Shown: piece by piece, positions 6,758 through 14,769 of the stretch | Position numbering within the stretch: the stretch's first letter is position 1 | Layout of the letters: each line of letters begins with the position of its first letter | Translations under genes and position numbers: made by a program | The notes under the pieces: generated by a model | The model's database searches: none | Told to the model about the DNA's origin: nothing | The model's input: the letters and a program-made list of their open reading frames with translations, nothing else | Assembly: GCA_964388085.1 (NCBI GenBank) | Contig: CAYLZW010000079.1 | Span: 1 to 20,806, forward strand | Source of the DNA: CAYLZW01 sp964388085 | GTDB taxonomy: Bacteria; Myxococcota; UBA727; CAYLZW01 | DNA length: 20,806 nt | Reading direction: 5' to 3'

Positions 6758-9513
6758 GGCGCGCTCACCTGCACGTCGTAGTCGAGGTTCAGCGTGGCGC
6801 TCTGGTTCTCTATGCGAAGGAGCCAGGTGCCCGCTGGCAGAGGGTCGGCGCCAAGGAGCGGATAGGACAGCGTGCTCGGGCCGAACACGCTGAGCGTTCG
6901 CGCCCCATCGTCGGCGTCATACAGCTCCGCCGCGGACAGATGATAGCCGCCGCCGCTCGTGTCGAGGGTGACGAGCAGACCGTGCGTCCCCGACACGGTC
7001 GCCTCGAAGCGGTACCAGTCGGACGTCGCGGGCGGCAGGCCCACGCGGGTGAACGGCGTGTCGAGCGCCAACGACGTCTGCGCAGGGAGCGACGCGGCCA
7101 GCCCTATCTCTTGCGAGCTCTGCGTCAGGAGCTGTAGATACCAAGTGCCCGACGGCAAGACGATCGTCGTCGTGCCGTCAGCGCTCCGTGTCCATTGGCT
7201 GAACGGCTGCGCGCCGATGCTCTCGTGAAAGAGGTAGACGGTGAGCGAGGCGTCGAGACCGCTCAGGCTCACGTCGACGGGGCCGGCCTCCGCGAGCTCG
7301 AAGCGATGCCAGCTCACGTCCGTGCCGGGGACGGTCGTGGTCAGCAGGCTGCCATCGAGGGGCAGCGACGAGATGCCCCCGTCGCCCGCGCTCACGCGCA
7401 GCTCGAAGGTGAGCGCGTCGTACGAGCGCACCCGCAGGAAATACGTCGTCGAGGCCGCCAAGGGCTCGCTCACGTAGACGCGTCCATGCTCCTGTACCGC
7501 GACGCCCTCCGTGAGCAGCTCTTCCGTAAAGAGGGCGTCGCGGTAGAGGAGCATCGCCGGACCACCGCCCGTCACCGGCTGGTGCCAGGTCACATCGAGC
7601 GAGTACATGCCCGCCGCGGCCGTGGTGAACGAGTAATAGCTCTCGGCCGGGACGCTGCCGTTGTCGCCGAAGCGCTCTTGATCGGTGGAGCCGGCGTGGA
7701 CGGTGTCGAGCGCCAACGGCAGCGGGCTGGTCGGCAAGCCTTCTTGCCCGTTGCTCTTGTGCACGAGCACCTGTCGGCCCTCGGTGATGTCGTCGGCGAA
7801 CAGGTAGTAGCGCCGGCTCCCCTCGAGCTGAAAGAGGCACACGTCGCTCCCAATCGCTTCGCAGCGCTGAAATGGCTGCGGGTCGTTGGCGTTATCGGCG
7901 ACGCCGAAGCGGTTGAAGCCGAGAAAGATCGCGTAGCCACCGGCGTCGTCGGTGGTGAGCTGCAGGATGGGCGCTGCGTCCGCGACGACACCGAGGGGCG
8001 CGGTGGGCGTGACGTCGTCTCCCTGGGAGATGCGCAGGTCGAACGCCGCCGCCTTCGGGGCGCCGCCCGTCACGCGCACGATCACCGGCGCGAGCGCGGA
8101 CAAGCGCGGGGTCGGACAAAGGAGCTGGGCGCACGAGAGGAGGAGGCGGTCCGCGCGCACCTCGCCGTCGTAGAGCTCGAAGCCGAGCGGCGGCTCGCCA
8201 TCGGGCGCGTCGATGTTCTCGAGCGTGATCGTGTGGTGGTCGGTGACCGTCGGCGCGAAGCGGTAGAAGCTCACGCCGAGCTCGCGCACCGAGGCCCGCG
8301 TGACGAGGTCAGCGTCGTCGTCGAGGCCGCCGGCGTCGAGCTGCACCGGAGCCACCGCCGTCCCCTGGGACGCGCCCGCGCTGACGCTGAGCAGGTAGGC
8401 ATTGGCGACGTTGCGAGGATCGCGCACGACGACGAGATAGGGTGCGTCCGTCGCCAGCGGGTCCGTGTCGCAGATGCGCGCCATGGCGTCGCCGTGGGGC
8501 TCGTCGTGGCAACGCACGGGCACCGCTGTCCCGGACGCGTCTCCCGTATGGACGGTGACGACGAGGTCCGTCTCCGCCTCGAGGAGCGCGACGGTGTAGG
8601 GCATGGGGCCCGGCCCGCTCCTCGTCGTGAACGAGTAGTAGCTGCGACCGCCGCCCGCGACGCTGCCCGCGTGAGCCGCGTACAGGTCCGCGAACGACGA
8701 CGAGACCGCCACTGGCACCGGCGCGTCGCTGCTGCCCTCGCTGACGCCGGAGCCCGGCCCCGGACCTCCGGCCTGGCCTTCGACGCCGTTGCAGAGCACC
8801 ACGCTCTCGCTCACCTCTTCGTTCGCGAGCGCGCCCGAGCCGTCGGCGTCGCGCCCGACGCGGACCCGCTGGCCACCGGCGTCGCACTCGACCTCCTCGG
8901 CGGTCACCTCGACGAGGGTCGCGACGCCGTCGTTGCCGGCGGCGCCCGAGTCGGCGGCGTCGGCGCCATCGCAGACCGCGCGGCTGGTCAGGACCTCTCC
9001 CTCGGACAGCGCGCCGTCCTCGTCGGCGTCGAGGCCGACACGCACGAGCTGGCCGCCGTCTGTGCAAGCGCTGGCGTCGGTCAGCTCGACGAGCGCGTCG
9101 CCGCCGCGCGCGCCCGCGGCGCCGGCGCAGAGGTCGCCGCTATCGCGCACTTCTTCGTCGTCGAGCAGGAGGTCGCCGTCGAGGTCGCGGCCGATGTCCA
9201 CGCGCACCCCGGCGCCCGCGCACGACGCGAGCAGCGCGGGCACGAGGCGCAAGAGGTCGGCAGCGGCCGTGGCCCCAGGCGCTCCATCGCACACGAGCGC
9301 GCTGCTCTGCACCTCGTCGTCGCTCAGGGAGCCGTCGCCATCGGCGTCGAGCCCCACCTCGAGGCGTTGGCCGCCGTGCGCGCAGTCGGCGCCGGCCGGC
9401 ACAGCGACGAAGCGCGCGACGCTGTCGCGGCCGAGCGGCACGGGCTCACCTGCGGCGGGGGGGCGCGCGCAGGCGACGACGAGCAACAGTGCGAGCCCGC
9501 TCGCGCGTCGCAT
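6754..9513 (-). CDS. Secreted lipoprotein with four Cys/EF-hand-like modules and PPC-like region (paralog 2)
   Basis: The product has 919 residues. The signal peptide MRRASGLALLLVVAC has a good lipobox (VVAC, Cys15). Cys pairs 44/75, 98/129, 150/181 and 210/241 enclose loops DADGDGSLSDDE (56-67), DLDGDLLLDDEE (110-121), DADEDGALSEGE (162-173) and DADGSGALANEE (222-233). The fourth has Ser in place of the third Asp. A Gly/Pro linker (GGPGPGSG) then leads to a beta-rich region with SYYSFTT (291-297), GDDVTP and further SYYSFTT-like strands of PPC type. The ATG at 9511-9513 was chosen because GGGAGG (9521-9526, minus strand) sits seven bases upstream; it overlaps the preceding stop as TGATG. A GTG three bases earlier is the alternative. 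It is paralogous along its full length to its two neighbours. No enzyme domain was seen; the role is unknown. Confidence 0.9.
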   Translation of the reverse strand: MRRASGLALLLVVACARPPAAGEPVPLGRDSVARFVAVPAGADCAHGGQRLEVGLDADGDGSLSDDEVQSSALVCDGAPGATAAADLLRLVPALLASCAGAGVRVDIGRDLDGDLLLDDEEVRDSGDLCAGAAGARGGDALVELTDASACTDGGQLVRVGLDADEDGALSEGEVLTSRAVCDGADAADSGAAGNDGVATLVEVTAEEVECDAGGQRVRVGRDADGSGALANEEVSESVVLCNGVEGQAGGPGPGSGVSEGSSDAPVPVAVSSSFADLYAAHAGSVAGGGRSYYSFTTRSGPGPMPYTVALLEAETDLVVTVHTGDASGTAVPVRCHDEPHGDAMARICDTDPLATDAPYLVVVRDPRNVANAYLLSVSAGASQGTAVAPVQLDAGGLDDDADLVTRASVRELGVSFYRFAPTVTDHHTITLENIDAPDGEPPLGFELYDGEVRADRLLLSCAQLLCPTPRLSALAPVIVRVTGGAPKAAAFDLRISQGDDVTPTAPLGVVADAAPILQLTTDDAGGYAIFLGFNRFGVADNANDPQPFQRCEAIGSDVCLFQLEGSRRYYLFADDITEGRQVLVHKSNGQEGLPTSPLPLALDTVHAGSTDQERFGDNGSVPAESYYSFTTAAAGMYSLDVTWHQPVTGGGPAMLLYRDALFTEELLTEGVAVQEHGRVYVSEPLAASTTYFLRVRSYDALTFELRVSAGDGGISSLPLDGSLLTTTVPGTDVSWHRFELAEAGPVDVSLSGLDASLTVYLFHESIGAQPFSQWTRSADGTTTIVLPSGTWYLQLLTQSSQEIGLAASLPAQTSLALDTPFTRVGLPPATSDWYRFEATVSGTHGLLVTLDTSGGGYHLSAAELYDADDGARTLSVFGPSTLSYPLLGADPLPAGTWLLRIENQSATLNLDYDVQVSAP
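8785..9399 (-). repeat. Four in-gene modules with Cys pair and EF-hand-like loop (paralog 2)
   Basis: Codons for residues 39-243 of the 919-residue lipoprotein. All four Cys-to-Cys spacings are exactly 31 residues. Inter-module Cys gaps are 23, 21 and 29, repeating the short-short-long plan of the two sister genes. Confidence 0.9.
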
Positions 9514-12329
9514 CACGGCACCTCCCGCACAGCGAGGGTCACATCGAGCGCGCTGCTGCCGCTCGAGTCATATTCCACCGCCCAGCGCCCGGGGCTCAGC
9601 TCGCCGAGCGGGAAGGTGGCGAGAGCGGCGGAGCCCGCGGCCGCGTGCCTCTGCTCGATGTAGCCGGGGCTGAAGAGGCGTACGAGGTAGCTGCCGGGCG
9701 CGCTCTGGGTGACGTCGAGCGCGTAGGCGGCGTCGGCCGGTACGTCGAATTCGATCCAGACGGACTCGTTGGCGCCCGCCCCGTATACCGCCGGTGTGCC
9801 GATGAGCTGCGCGTGCACGGGCACCGCGCTGACGTCGACGGTGACGGTGTGCGTGCTGAGGACGATCTCGACGTAGTGCGTCTCGACGGCCGCGGAGGCC
9901 ACGAACGTCCGCGTGCACGGGCTGCCGTTCAGCGACGTCGCCGAGGAGCTCTCGCAGCGCGCCAGGTTCGCCGTGTAATGAAGGTTGCGCGGGTGACCCG
10001 GGAAGACCCGGCGGCGCACGTTGCCGGTCGTGGTGGTCACGAACGAGTACGGCCCCGGCGTCAGCGCCGGCATCTGCAAGAAGCGCTCGCCCCCGCCCTC
10101 CAGCGTGTGCACGCCGCCGCCGACCGCGAGCTCCGGCGTGACGACGTCACCCTCGTGCGCGATGAGGGTGTAGGCGACCGGAACGACGGGGAGCTGCGAC
10201 GCGAGCGTGAAGTATACGGGCGTGTCTGGCGCGATCGGCTCGGACACGCAGCCGCTCTGCTGCACGTTGCGTTGGAGGCTGTTGTACAGCACCTGCTCGA
10301 AATCGGCGCCGCTGTAGAAGCGGCACTGAACGTTGCCTGTGTACAAGGCGTCGACCTCGATGGAATAGCGCGTGCTCGTCGCCGTCGCGGGCAGCTGGTA
10401 GCTTGACGTCGACGCCAGCGAGCCTCCGGTGGCGACCTCCATCGCCAGCGCGTATGGCTCGCCCCTCGCGCCCTGGTTGCCGCCCCGCGCGGAGACCGCG
10501 AGCACGTGGGGCAGCGCGTCGCCCGCCGAGCGCTGCGGCGCGCGCACATAGACAGGCCCGGGAGCGACGTCGTCCGGCAGGTCGAGCACGCAGTCGTCGC
10601 CGCAGGTGCGCAGGCGGCGAACGCGCGCGAGCGCCGACATGCGATCGGGATAAATCTCGAACCCGCCGAGCTCGAAGGAGCCCGCGGCGCGGTCGAGCAG
10701 CAGCGTGTGCAGCCCGGCGTTCGGCGTCGTGAAGGTACCGATGGTCGCCACCCCGAGCGCTGCGTCGAGCTCCGTGAGCGTGTCGAGCGCGATCGGCGGG
10801 CTGATGGTGTCCCCATCCTCGACGACGAGGTCGAAGAGGGCGCCGTTGCCGGAGGTCTCGCGCACACCGATGACGGTCCGCGCCGACAGCCTCGCGCTCG
10901 GGCAGACGACATCGCCGCCGACCTCCGTCGCGCAGGTGCCGTAGGCGGCGAAGGCGGCGCCGTCGTTGTGTTGGTCCCAGACGAGAGAGGGCGAAGCGCC
11001 GAGCACACCGCGGATGTTCGTCAGGCGAACCGTCTTCAGGTCACCTTCCGCGCCGCCGACGTCGAACCAGCTGACGCCGCCGCCGTGCGCGGAGGCGCCC
11101 GTCATCGCCGGCGACGGCGAGGCGCCCGTCCCCGTGCGCGCGCCGAAGCTGACGCTGAGCGCGAAGCTGAGCGCGAGGTTGCGCGTCTCGCGGATGGCCA
11201 CGTAGTAGGCCGTGTCCTCGGCGAGCGTCGCCGTGCTGCACACGAGCCGCCGCGCTGCCTCGAAAGCGCACGCTACCTGCACGGCGCCGCTCACATAGTC
11301 GCTGCCGGCATACACCTCGACGGCAGGGTCCGCCTCGACGTCGTGCAGCGCGATGGTGTACGGGCCGCTGGCGTCACCGGCCGGATCCGCCAGCGTGGTG
11401 AAGCGGTAGTAGCTGACGAGCTCGGCGCCGACGGTGGCTGCGCGCGCGGAGGCGTCGGGCGTGAAGGCGCCGACCGTGAGCGCGACCGGGGCCGCGACGC
11501 TGCCCTCCGCCACGCCGCCGCTGAGCTCGCCGCCGCCGCCGCCGGACAGGCTGCGCCCGTGGCAGACGTAGCTCGTGGACGAGATCTCGTTTTCAAGGAG
11601 CGCGCCGTCGTCATCGAGGTCGAGCCCCGCGTTCACGCGCTGGCCTCCCGCCGGGCAGGCGAGCCCGGGCGCCTCGGCGACGACGTCGACGAGCGCGTCA
11701 GCGCCGTCGGCGCCAGGCGAACCGGCCGCGCCGGCCGCCCCGTCACAGACGTAGGAGGTCGCGGCGACCTCTTCGTCATCGAGCACCGCGTCGTCGTCCT
11801 GGTCGACGCCCGAGCGCACGCGCGCGCCGCCGAGCGCGCAGTTGGCGCCGGGCGGCTCCTCCGCCACGACCACGAGCGCTTGCCCGCCGACGCCGCCGCC
11901 AATGCCATTGCAGAGGAAGCGGACGGACTCGACCTCGTCGTCATCGAGCACATCGTCCGCGTCCTCATCGAGGCCGCTCTCGACGCGCTGGCCTGCGTTC
12001 GGGCACTCGCCGCCTTCGGGCTCGGCCGCGATGCGCAGGAGCACGACCTTCGCCGCCGCCCCCGCGACGCCGGCGCAGACGACGCTCACCACGCCGCTCT
12101 CCTCCTCGGGATCGAGCGTGCCGTCCTCGTCGGCGTCCGTGCCGGTGACTACGACGACACCGCCGCCTGGGCATTTGTCCCCGGCGGGCTCGTTGTCGAT
12201 GCGGGCGATGCCGTCGAGGCCGGGACCGTCGCTCGCCGGCGCTTCTTCGAAGGTGACGAGACACGCCGCGTGCGAGAGGCAACACAACGACGCCAAGGTG
12301 GCCCCGCGGAGCCCCATCCCCGTCCTCAT
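9513..12329 (-). CDS. Secreted (probable lipo-) protein with four Cys/EF-hand-like modules and PPC-like region (paralog 1)
   Basis: This gene encodes 938 residues from the ATG at 12327-12329, which overlaps the stop of the upstream CsgG-like gene as ATGA (12326-12329). The reading frame extends a further 33 codons, but those lie inside the upstream gene and would hide the signal peptide. The N-terminus is hydrophobic and ends in HAAC (Cys23), a weaker lipobox than in the sister proteins because position -3 is His. Cys pairs 53/85, 109/140, 164/195 and 225/256 hold loops DADEDGTLDPEE (65-76), DEDADDVLDDDE (121-132), DQDDDAVLDDEE (176-187) and DLDDDGALLENE (237-248). A collagen-like linker (GAAGSPGADGADA) lies between modules 3 and 4, and GGGGGELSGG follows module 4. 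The rest is beta-rich, with SYYRFTT (306-312), GDTISP and GDVVTP segments of PPC type. No enzyme motif was recognised. Confidence 0.9.
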   Translation of the reverse strand: MRTGMGLRGATLASLCCLSHAACLVTFEEAPASDGPGLDGIARIDNEPAGDKCPGGGVVVVTGTDADEDGTLDPEEESGVVSVVCAGVAGAAAKVVLLRIAAEPEGGECPNAGQRVESGLDEDADDVLDDDEVESVRFLCNGIGGGVGGQALVVVAEEPPGANCALGGARVRSGVDQDDDAVLDDEEVAATSYVCDGAAGAAGSPGADGADALVDVVAEAPGLACPAGGQRVNAGLDLDDDGALLENEISSTSYVCHGRSLSGGGGGELSGGVAEGSVAAPVALTVGAFTPDASARAATVGAELVSYYRFTTLADPAGDASGPYTIALHDVEADPAVEVYAGSDYVSGAVQVACAFEAARRLVCSTATLAEDTAYYVAIRETRNLALSFALSVSFGARTGTGASPSPAMTGASAHGGGVSWFDVGGAEGDLKTVRLTNIRGVLGASPSLVWDQHNDGAAFAAYGTCATEVGGDVVCPSARLSARTVIGVRETSGNGALFDLVVEDGDTISPPIALDTLTELDAALGVATIGTFTTPNAGLHTLLLDRAAGSFELGGFEIYPDRMSALARVRRLRTCGDDCVLDLPDDVAPGPVYVRAPQRSAGDALPHVLAVSARGGNQGARGEPYALAMEVATGGSLASTSSYQLPATATSTRYSIEVDALYTGNVQCRFYSGADFEQVLYNSLQRNVQQSGCVSEPIAPDTPVYFTLASQLPVVPVAYTLIAHEGDVVTPELAVGGGVHTLEGGGERFLQMPALTPGPYSFVTTTTGNVRRRVFPGHPRNLHYTANLARCESSSATSLNGSPCTRTFVASAAVETHYVEIVLSTHTVTVDVSAVPVHAQLIGTPAVYGAGANESVWIEFDVPADAAYALDVTQSAPGSYLVRLFSPGYIEQRHAAAGSAALATFPLGELSPGRWAVEYDSSGSSALDVTLAVREVP
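11556..12191 (-). repeat. Four in-gene modules with Cys pair and EF-hand-like loop (paralog 1)
   Basis: Codons for residues 47-258 of the 938-residue protein. Cys-to-Cys spacing is 32, 31, 31 and 31, and the inter-module Cys gaps are 24, 24 and 30. Modules 2 and 3 have Asp or Ala in place of the usual loop Gly at position 6. Confidence 0.9.
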
Positions 12330-14548
12330 GGCAAAGGCTCCGCGCGCTCGGCCCCATCGGCTCCCCGCCCGGGCGCGGGCGCTTCCTCGTCGTCGAGGAG
12401 CGCGAACATGCCCTGCCCGACCAGCCAAGCGGTGGACAGCGCGGCCACGGCCGTCCCGGCGTAGCCCAAGCCGCGCCAGACGTTGGCCTCGAGCGCCGCC
12501 TGATCGCGCGCGCTCATCAGCTCGTCCTTGGCCGCCCCGGGTGGCACGACCGACTGCAGGCCGTGCAGCTCGTGCGCGCGCGCCGCGGGTGGCTCCGCCA
12601 GCAGGAAGCTCGTCGTCGCCAAAGCGGCGCCTCCGACGAGCCCGACGGCGGAGGCCAAGAAGCCGACGGTGCCGAGATCGAGGCCGTCCGCAGTCTCCTG
12701 CTCCGCCGCGGCGGCCGAAGCGCGCTGCGACTTGGCCAGGCTCTCCTTCGAGAGCTGCTCGCGCACGGTGCGCTCGAAGTCCTCGGCGCTCAGCTTGGAG
12801 GCGAGCAGGTCGTCAATGCTCTCGTCGTCGAGCGGTCGGTTGAAGCGCTCGGCGATGCTCGCGGTCAGGCCGACGATGGCCGCGTTCAGGTCATCGCGCT
12901 TGTTCTCGGCGCTGGTCGCGAACACGATCAATCCGGTGCGCACGTCGACGAAGCGCGCGTCCACGCGGACGCTGGGCGCGTGGTGCAGCACGCTGCCGAT
13001 GACGGCGAAGTTCGCCCCCAGCGCCTGACCGAGCTCCTGCAGCTCGCTGGCGTCGAGGGCCGCGGCCTCTCGTGCCGTCCGCTCGAGCAAGAGATCCTCG
13101 ACGCGCGTGCGCTCCACGACGTTGAAGTCGAGCTGTGGCAGGTCTGTGCCGAGCGCCTCCATGACGCCGCGGGCCATCCACTCGTCCTCGGCGCGCCCAG
13201 ACAGGCTGGTGAACGGCATGACGGCGACGGTGGCCGCGAGGTCCTTGAACTCCGCTTTGAGGTCCTCGTACAGGTTCGCCAGCGCGGGATCCTCCTTCAT
13301 GGCCTTCGCGTACAGCGCGCGCGCCTCGCTCTGCTTCGTGCTCATCAACAGGCGCGCCTCATAGAGAGCGCGCGCGGTCGCCGCCGTGGGCGCGTGCGCC
13401 GTCAGCAGGTCCTCGGCGAGAAACGAGTCCTGCCAGCCGAGCTGTCCGAACAGCTCGAGCACCAGCTTGCGGCTGGTCGTGAAGATCTCGTCGGTCGTCG
13501 TGGGGGCCTTCGCGGCCGCCAGCACGCGCTCGCCCGCCGCCTCCACGAAGCGCATGGTCACGAGCAGGCCGTCGCCCTGCTTCTGCAGCGCGCCCACCAG
13601 CAACGTCGCGGCGCCGGTGAGCGCGCCGGCCTTCGTGGCCTGGCCGGGCTCGACGAAGCCGCCGAGGGCGAGCACGGTCTCCTCCATGACCTTGTCGAGC
13701 TGCGCGCGCTCGACGAGGAAGAGGTCGGAGCTCCGCGACAGATCGACCGTGAGCACCTCGAGCACCGCGCTGCTCACCCAGTCGAGACCTCTGTCGCCGG
13801 TGTTGTTCGCGAACGGCAACAGCGCCACCGGCTTGGTGCGCAACTGCTCGATGCGGAGCTGCTCCTGCGCCTGTTCGTTCGGCTCTTCCTTCGCGATCTC
13901 GTCCTTGAGCTTGGCGAGGTTCGCGTCCGCCTCGAGCCGCGCGAACCACTCCACCGCGCGCGCGTCCTGCCCCCGCGCGTAATAGGCGGAGCCCACGAGG
14001 TAGAAGTACGCGCGGTACATGGTGATGTAGTAGTCGGCGCGCTCCCCGCGCACGGTCCCGAAGTCTTTGGCTTCGCGGATCTCGACGCGGCTCGCGAAGC
14101 GGGTGACGTCGTCGGCCCGCCCGAGTCGGTGTGCCTGGAACATGTTCAAGAGCGTGATGAGGTTCCGGTACTCGCGATAGAGGGCGCCGCGGCCGGGCAC
14201 CGTGAACGGCTTGTCCTCGTCGAGATACGCCTTCTTTTCGGCCGCGAAGCGACGGAGCACGGGCAGGTTCACGCGCGCGCGGGAGAGCTCCTTCGTGAAG
14301 CTCGCCTTGCTCATCTTGGGGTCGCGCCGCCCTTGCTCTCCGTACTTCGCGAGCCTGCCGAAATATTGCTCGTCGTACGCCATCTTTTGAAAGATGAAGT
14401 CGCGGGTCTCCCGCAGCGAGGGCGCGGCCTCCATGGGCTCGCTGCCCTGCTGCTCCGGCTTCGCGTCGTCGAGCGGAGGCTGCGCGAACACGACGGAGGC
14501 GCTCAGGCCGAGGAACAGGAGCAGGACGAGCAAAGACGAGCGCTGCAT
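12326..14548 (-). CDS. Secreted protein with two CsgG/TolB-like domains and C-terminal hydrophobic segments (first gene of operon)
   Basis: The product is 740 residues, with a signal peptide of residues 1-22 (cleavage at VFA/QPP). Residues 45-235 are helical and TPR-like. A first CsgG/TolB-type domain covers about 238-370 (VALLPFANNTGD, then LFLVERAQLDKVMEE and LLVGALQKQGDGLLVTMRFVEA). A helical bridge (385-430) follows. A second such domain covers about 438-570 (VAVMPFTSLSG, FNVVERTRVEDLLLER, FAVIGSVLHH, RFVDVRTGLIVFAT). Two hydrophobic segments (627-651 and 690-717) end the protein. In CsgG itself this fold forms an outer-membrane secretion pore, and FlgO/TolB-like relatives act in envelope assembly. 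The doubled domain and the tail are not the classic CsgG layout, so a pore role is only possible. The ATG at 14548 has GAGG five bases upstream. This gene heads the operon and is coupled by ATGA to the first paralog. Confidence 0.88.
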   Translation of the reverse strand: MQRSSLLVLLLFLGLSASVVFAQPPLDDAKPEQQGSEPMEAAPSLRETRDFIFQKMAYDEQYFGRLAKYGEQGRRDPKMSKASFTKELSRARVNLPVLRRFAAEKKAYLDEDKPFTVPGRGALYREYRNLITLLNMFQAHRLGRADDVTRFASRVEIREAKDFGTVRGERADYYITMYRAYFYLVGSAYYARGQDARAVEWFARLEADANLAKLKDEIAKEEPNEQAQEQLRIEQLRTKPVALLPFANNTGDRGLDWVSSAVLEVLTVDLSRSSDLFLVERAQLDKVMEETVLALGGFVEPGQATKAGALTGAATLLVGALQKQGDGLLVTMRFVEAAGERVLAAAKAPTTTDEIFTTSRKLVLELFGQLGWQDSFLAEDLLTAHAPTAATARALYEARLLMSTKQSEARALYAKAMKEDPALANLYEDLKAEFKDLAATVAVMPFTSLSGRAEDEWMARGVMEALGTDLPQLDFNVVERTRVEDLLLERTAREAAALDASELQELGQALGANFAVIGSVLHHAPSVRVDARFVDVRTGLIVFATSAENKRDDLNAAIVGLTASIAERFNRPLDDESIDDLLASKLSAEDFERTVREQLSKESLAKSQRASAAAAEQETADGLDLGTVGFLASAVGLVGGAALATTSFLLAEPPAARAHELHGLQSVVPPGAAKDELMSARDQAALEANVWRGLGYAGTAVAALSTAWLVGQGMFALLDDEEAPAPGRGADGAERAEPLP

Positions 14549-14769
14549 GCAGACCTCGAAGCGGCACGGAGGGTTTGGCAGTTTACTCGAGGTGCCGGCG
14601 GCCCTGTGAGAGCCGCCGCCGGCTGCATCGCGGCGACACGTGAGCGCCGCCACAGGCGGATGCGCTCCGCCGGCGCAGTGACCTGCTACTGTGCGGCCGA
14701 TCGCGCGTCATGCCGCACGCGGGCCAGGCGCTCCACGGCACCGCCGCGTCAGTCGCTGTAGGAGCTCCA
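14549..14769. promoter_or_regulatory. Divergent intergenic region between two CsgG/TolB-like genes
   Basis: This 221-base gap must hold the promoters of the leftward lipoprotein operon and probably of the rightward gene at 14770. Visible elements are: a 9-bp inverted repeat, GCCGGCGGC (14594-14602) with GCCGCCGGC (14615-14623); a 6-bp hairpin, GGCGGA/TCCGCC (14655-14671); and a near-palindrome, GCGCAGT-N8-ACTGTGC (14673-14694), that could be an operator. TAAACT (14580-14585, minus strand) could be a -10 for the operon, but no good -35 is seen. Some hairpins may be chance in DNA this GC-rich. Confidence 0.35.
14760..14764 (+). promoter_or_regulatory. Ribosome binding site deciding a TTG start
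   Basis: AGGAG lies five bases before TTG at 14770. The product then begins with a standard signal peptide. This favours TTG over the in-frame ATG at 14710, which has no such site and would put 20 extra residues before the signal. Confidence 0.7.

Noticed and set aside
7195..9663. Long plus-strand open frame (822 codons) opposite paralog 2
   Set aside because: It is antisense to a gene with signal peptide, repeats and coupled ends. Its product is Arg/Ala/Val-rich without domains, as expected for a mirror frame in GC-rich DNA.
9513..12428. Longer start for paralog 1 at 12428
   Set aside because: It adds 33 Arg-rich residues inside the upstream gene and buries the signal peptide. The ATGA overlap at 12326-12329 fits the other operon junctions.
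14560..14582. Sigma-54-like GG...GC motif near GGCACGGAGGGTTTGGC
   Set aside because: The spacing between the GG and GC elements is about three bases too long for a -24/-12 promoter.
12563..14761. Long plus-strand open frame (732 codons) opposite the double CsgG-like gene
   Set aside because: It is a shadow frame: no domain, no signal peptide and no ribosome site, while the minus strand encodes recognisable CsgG/TolB domains.
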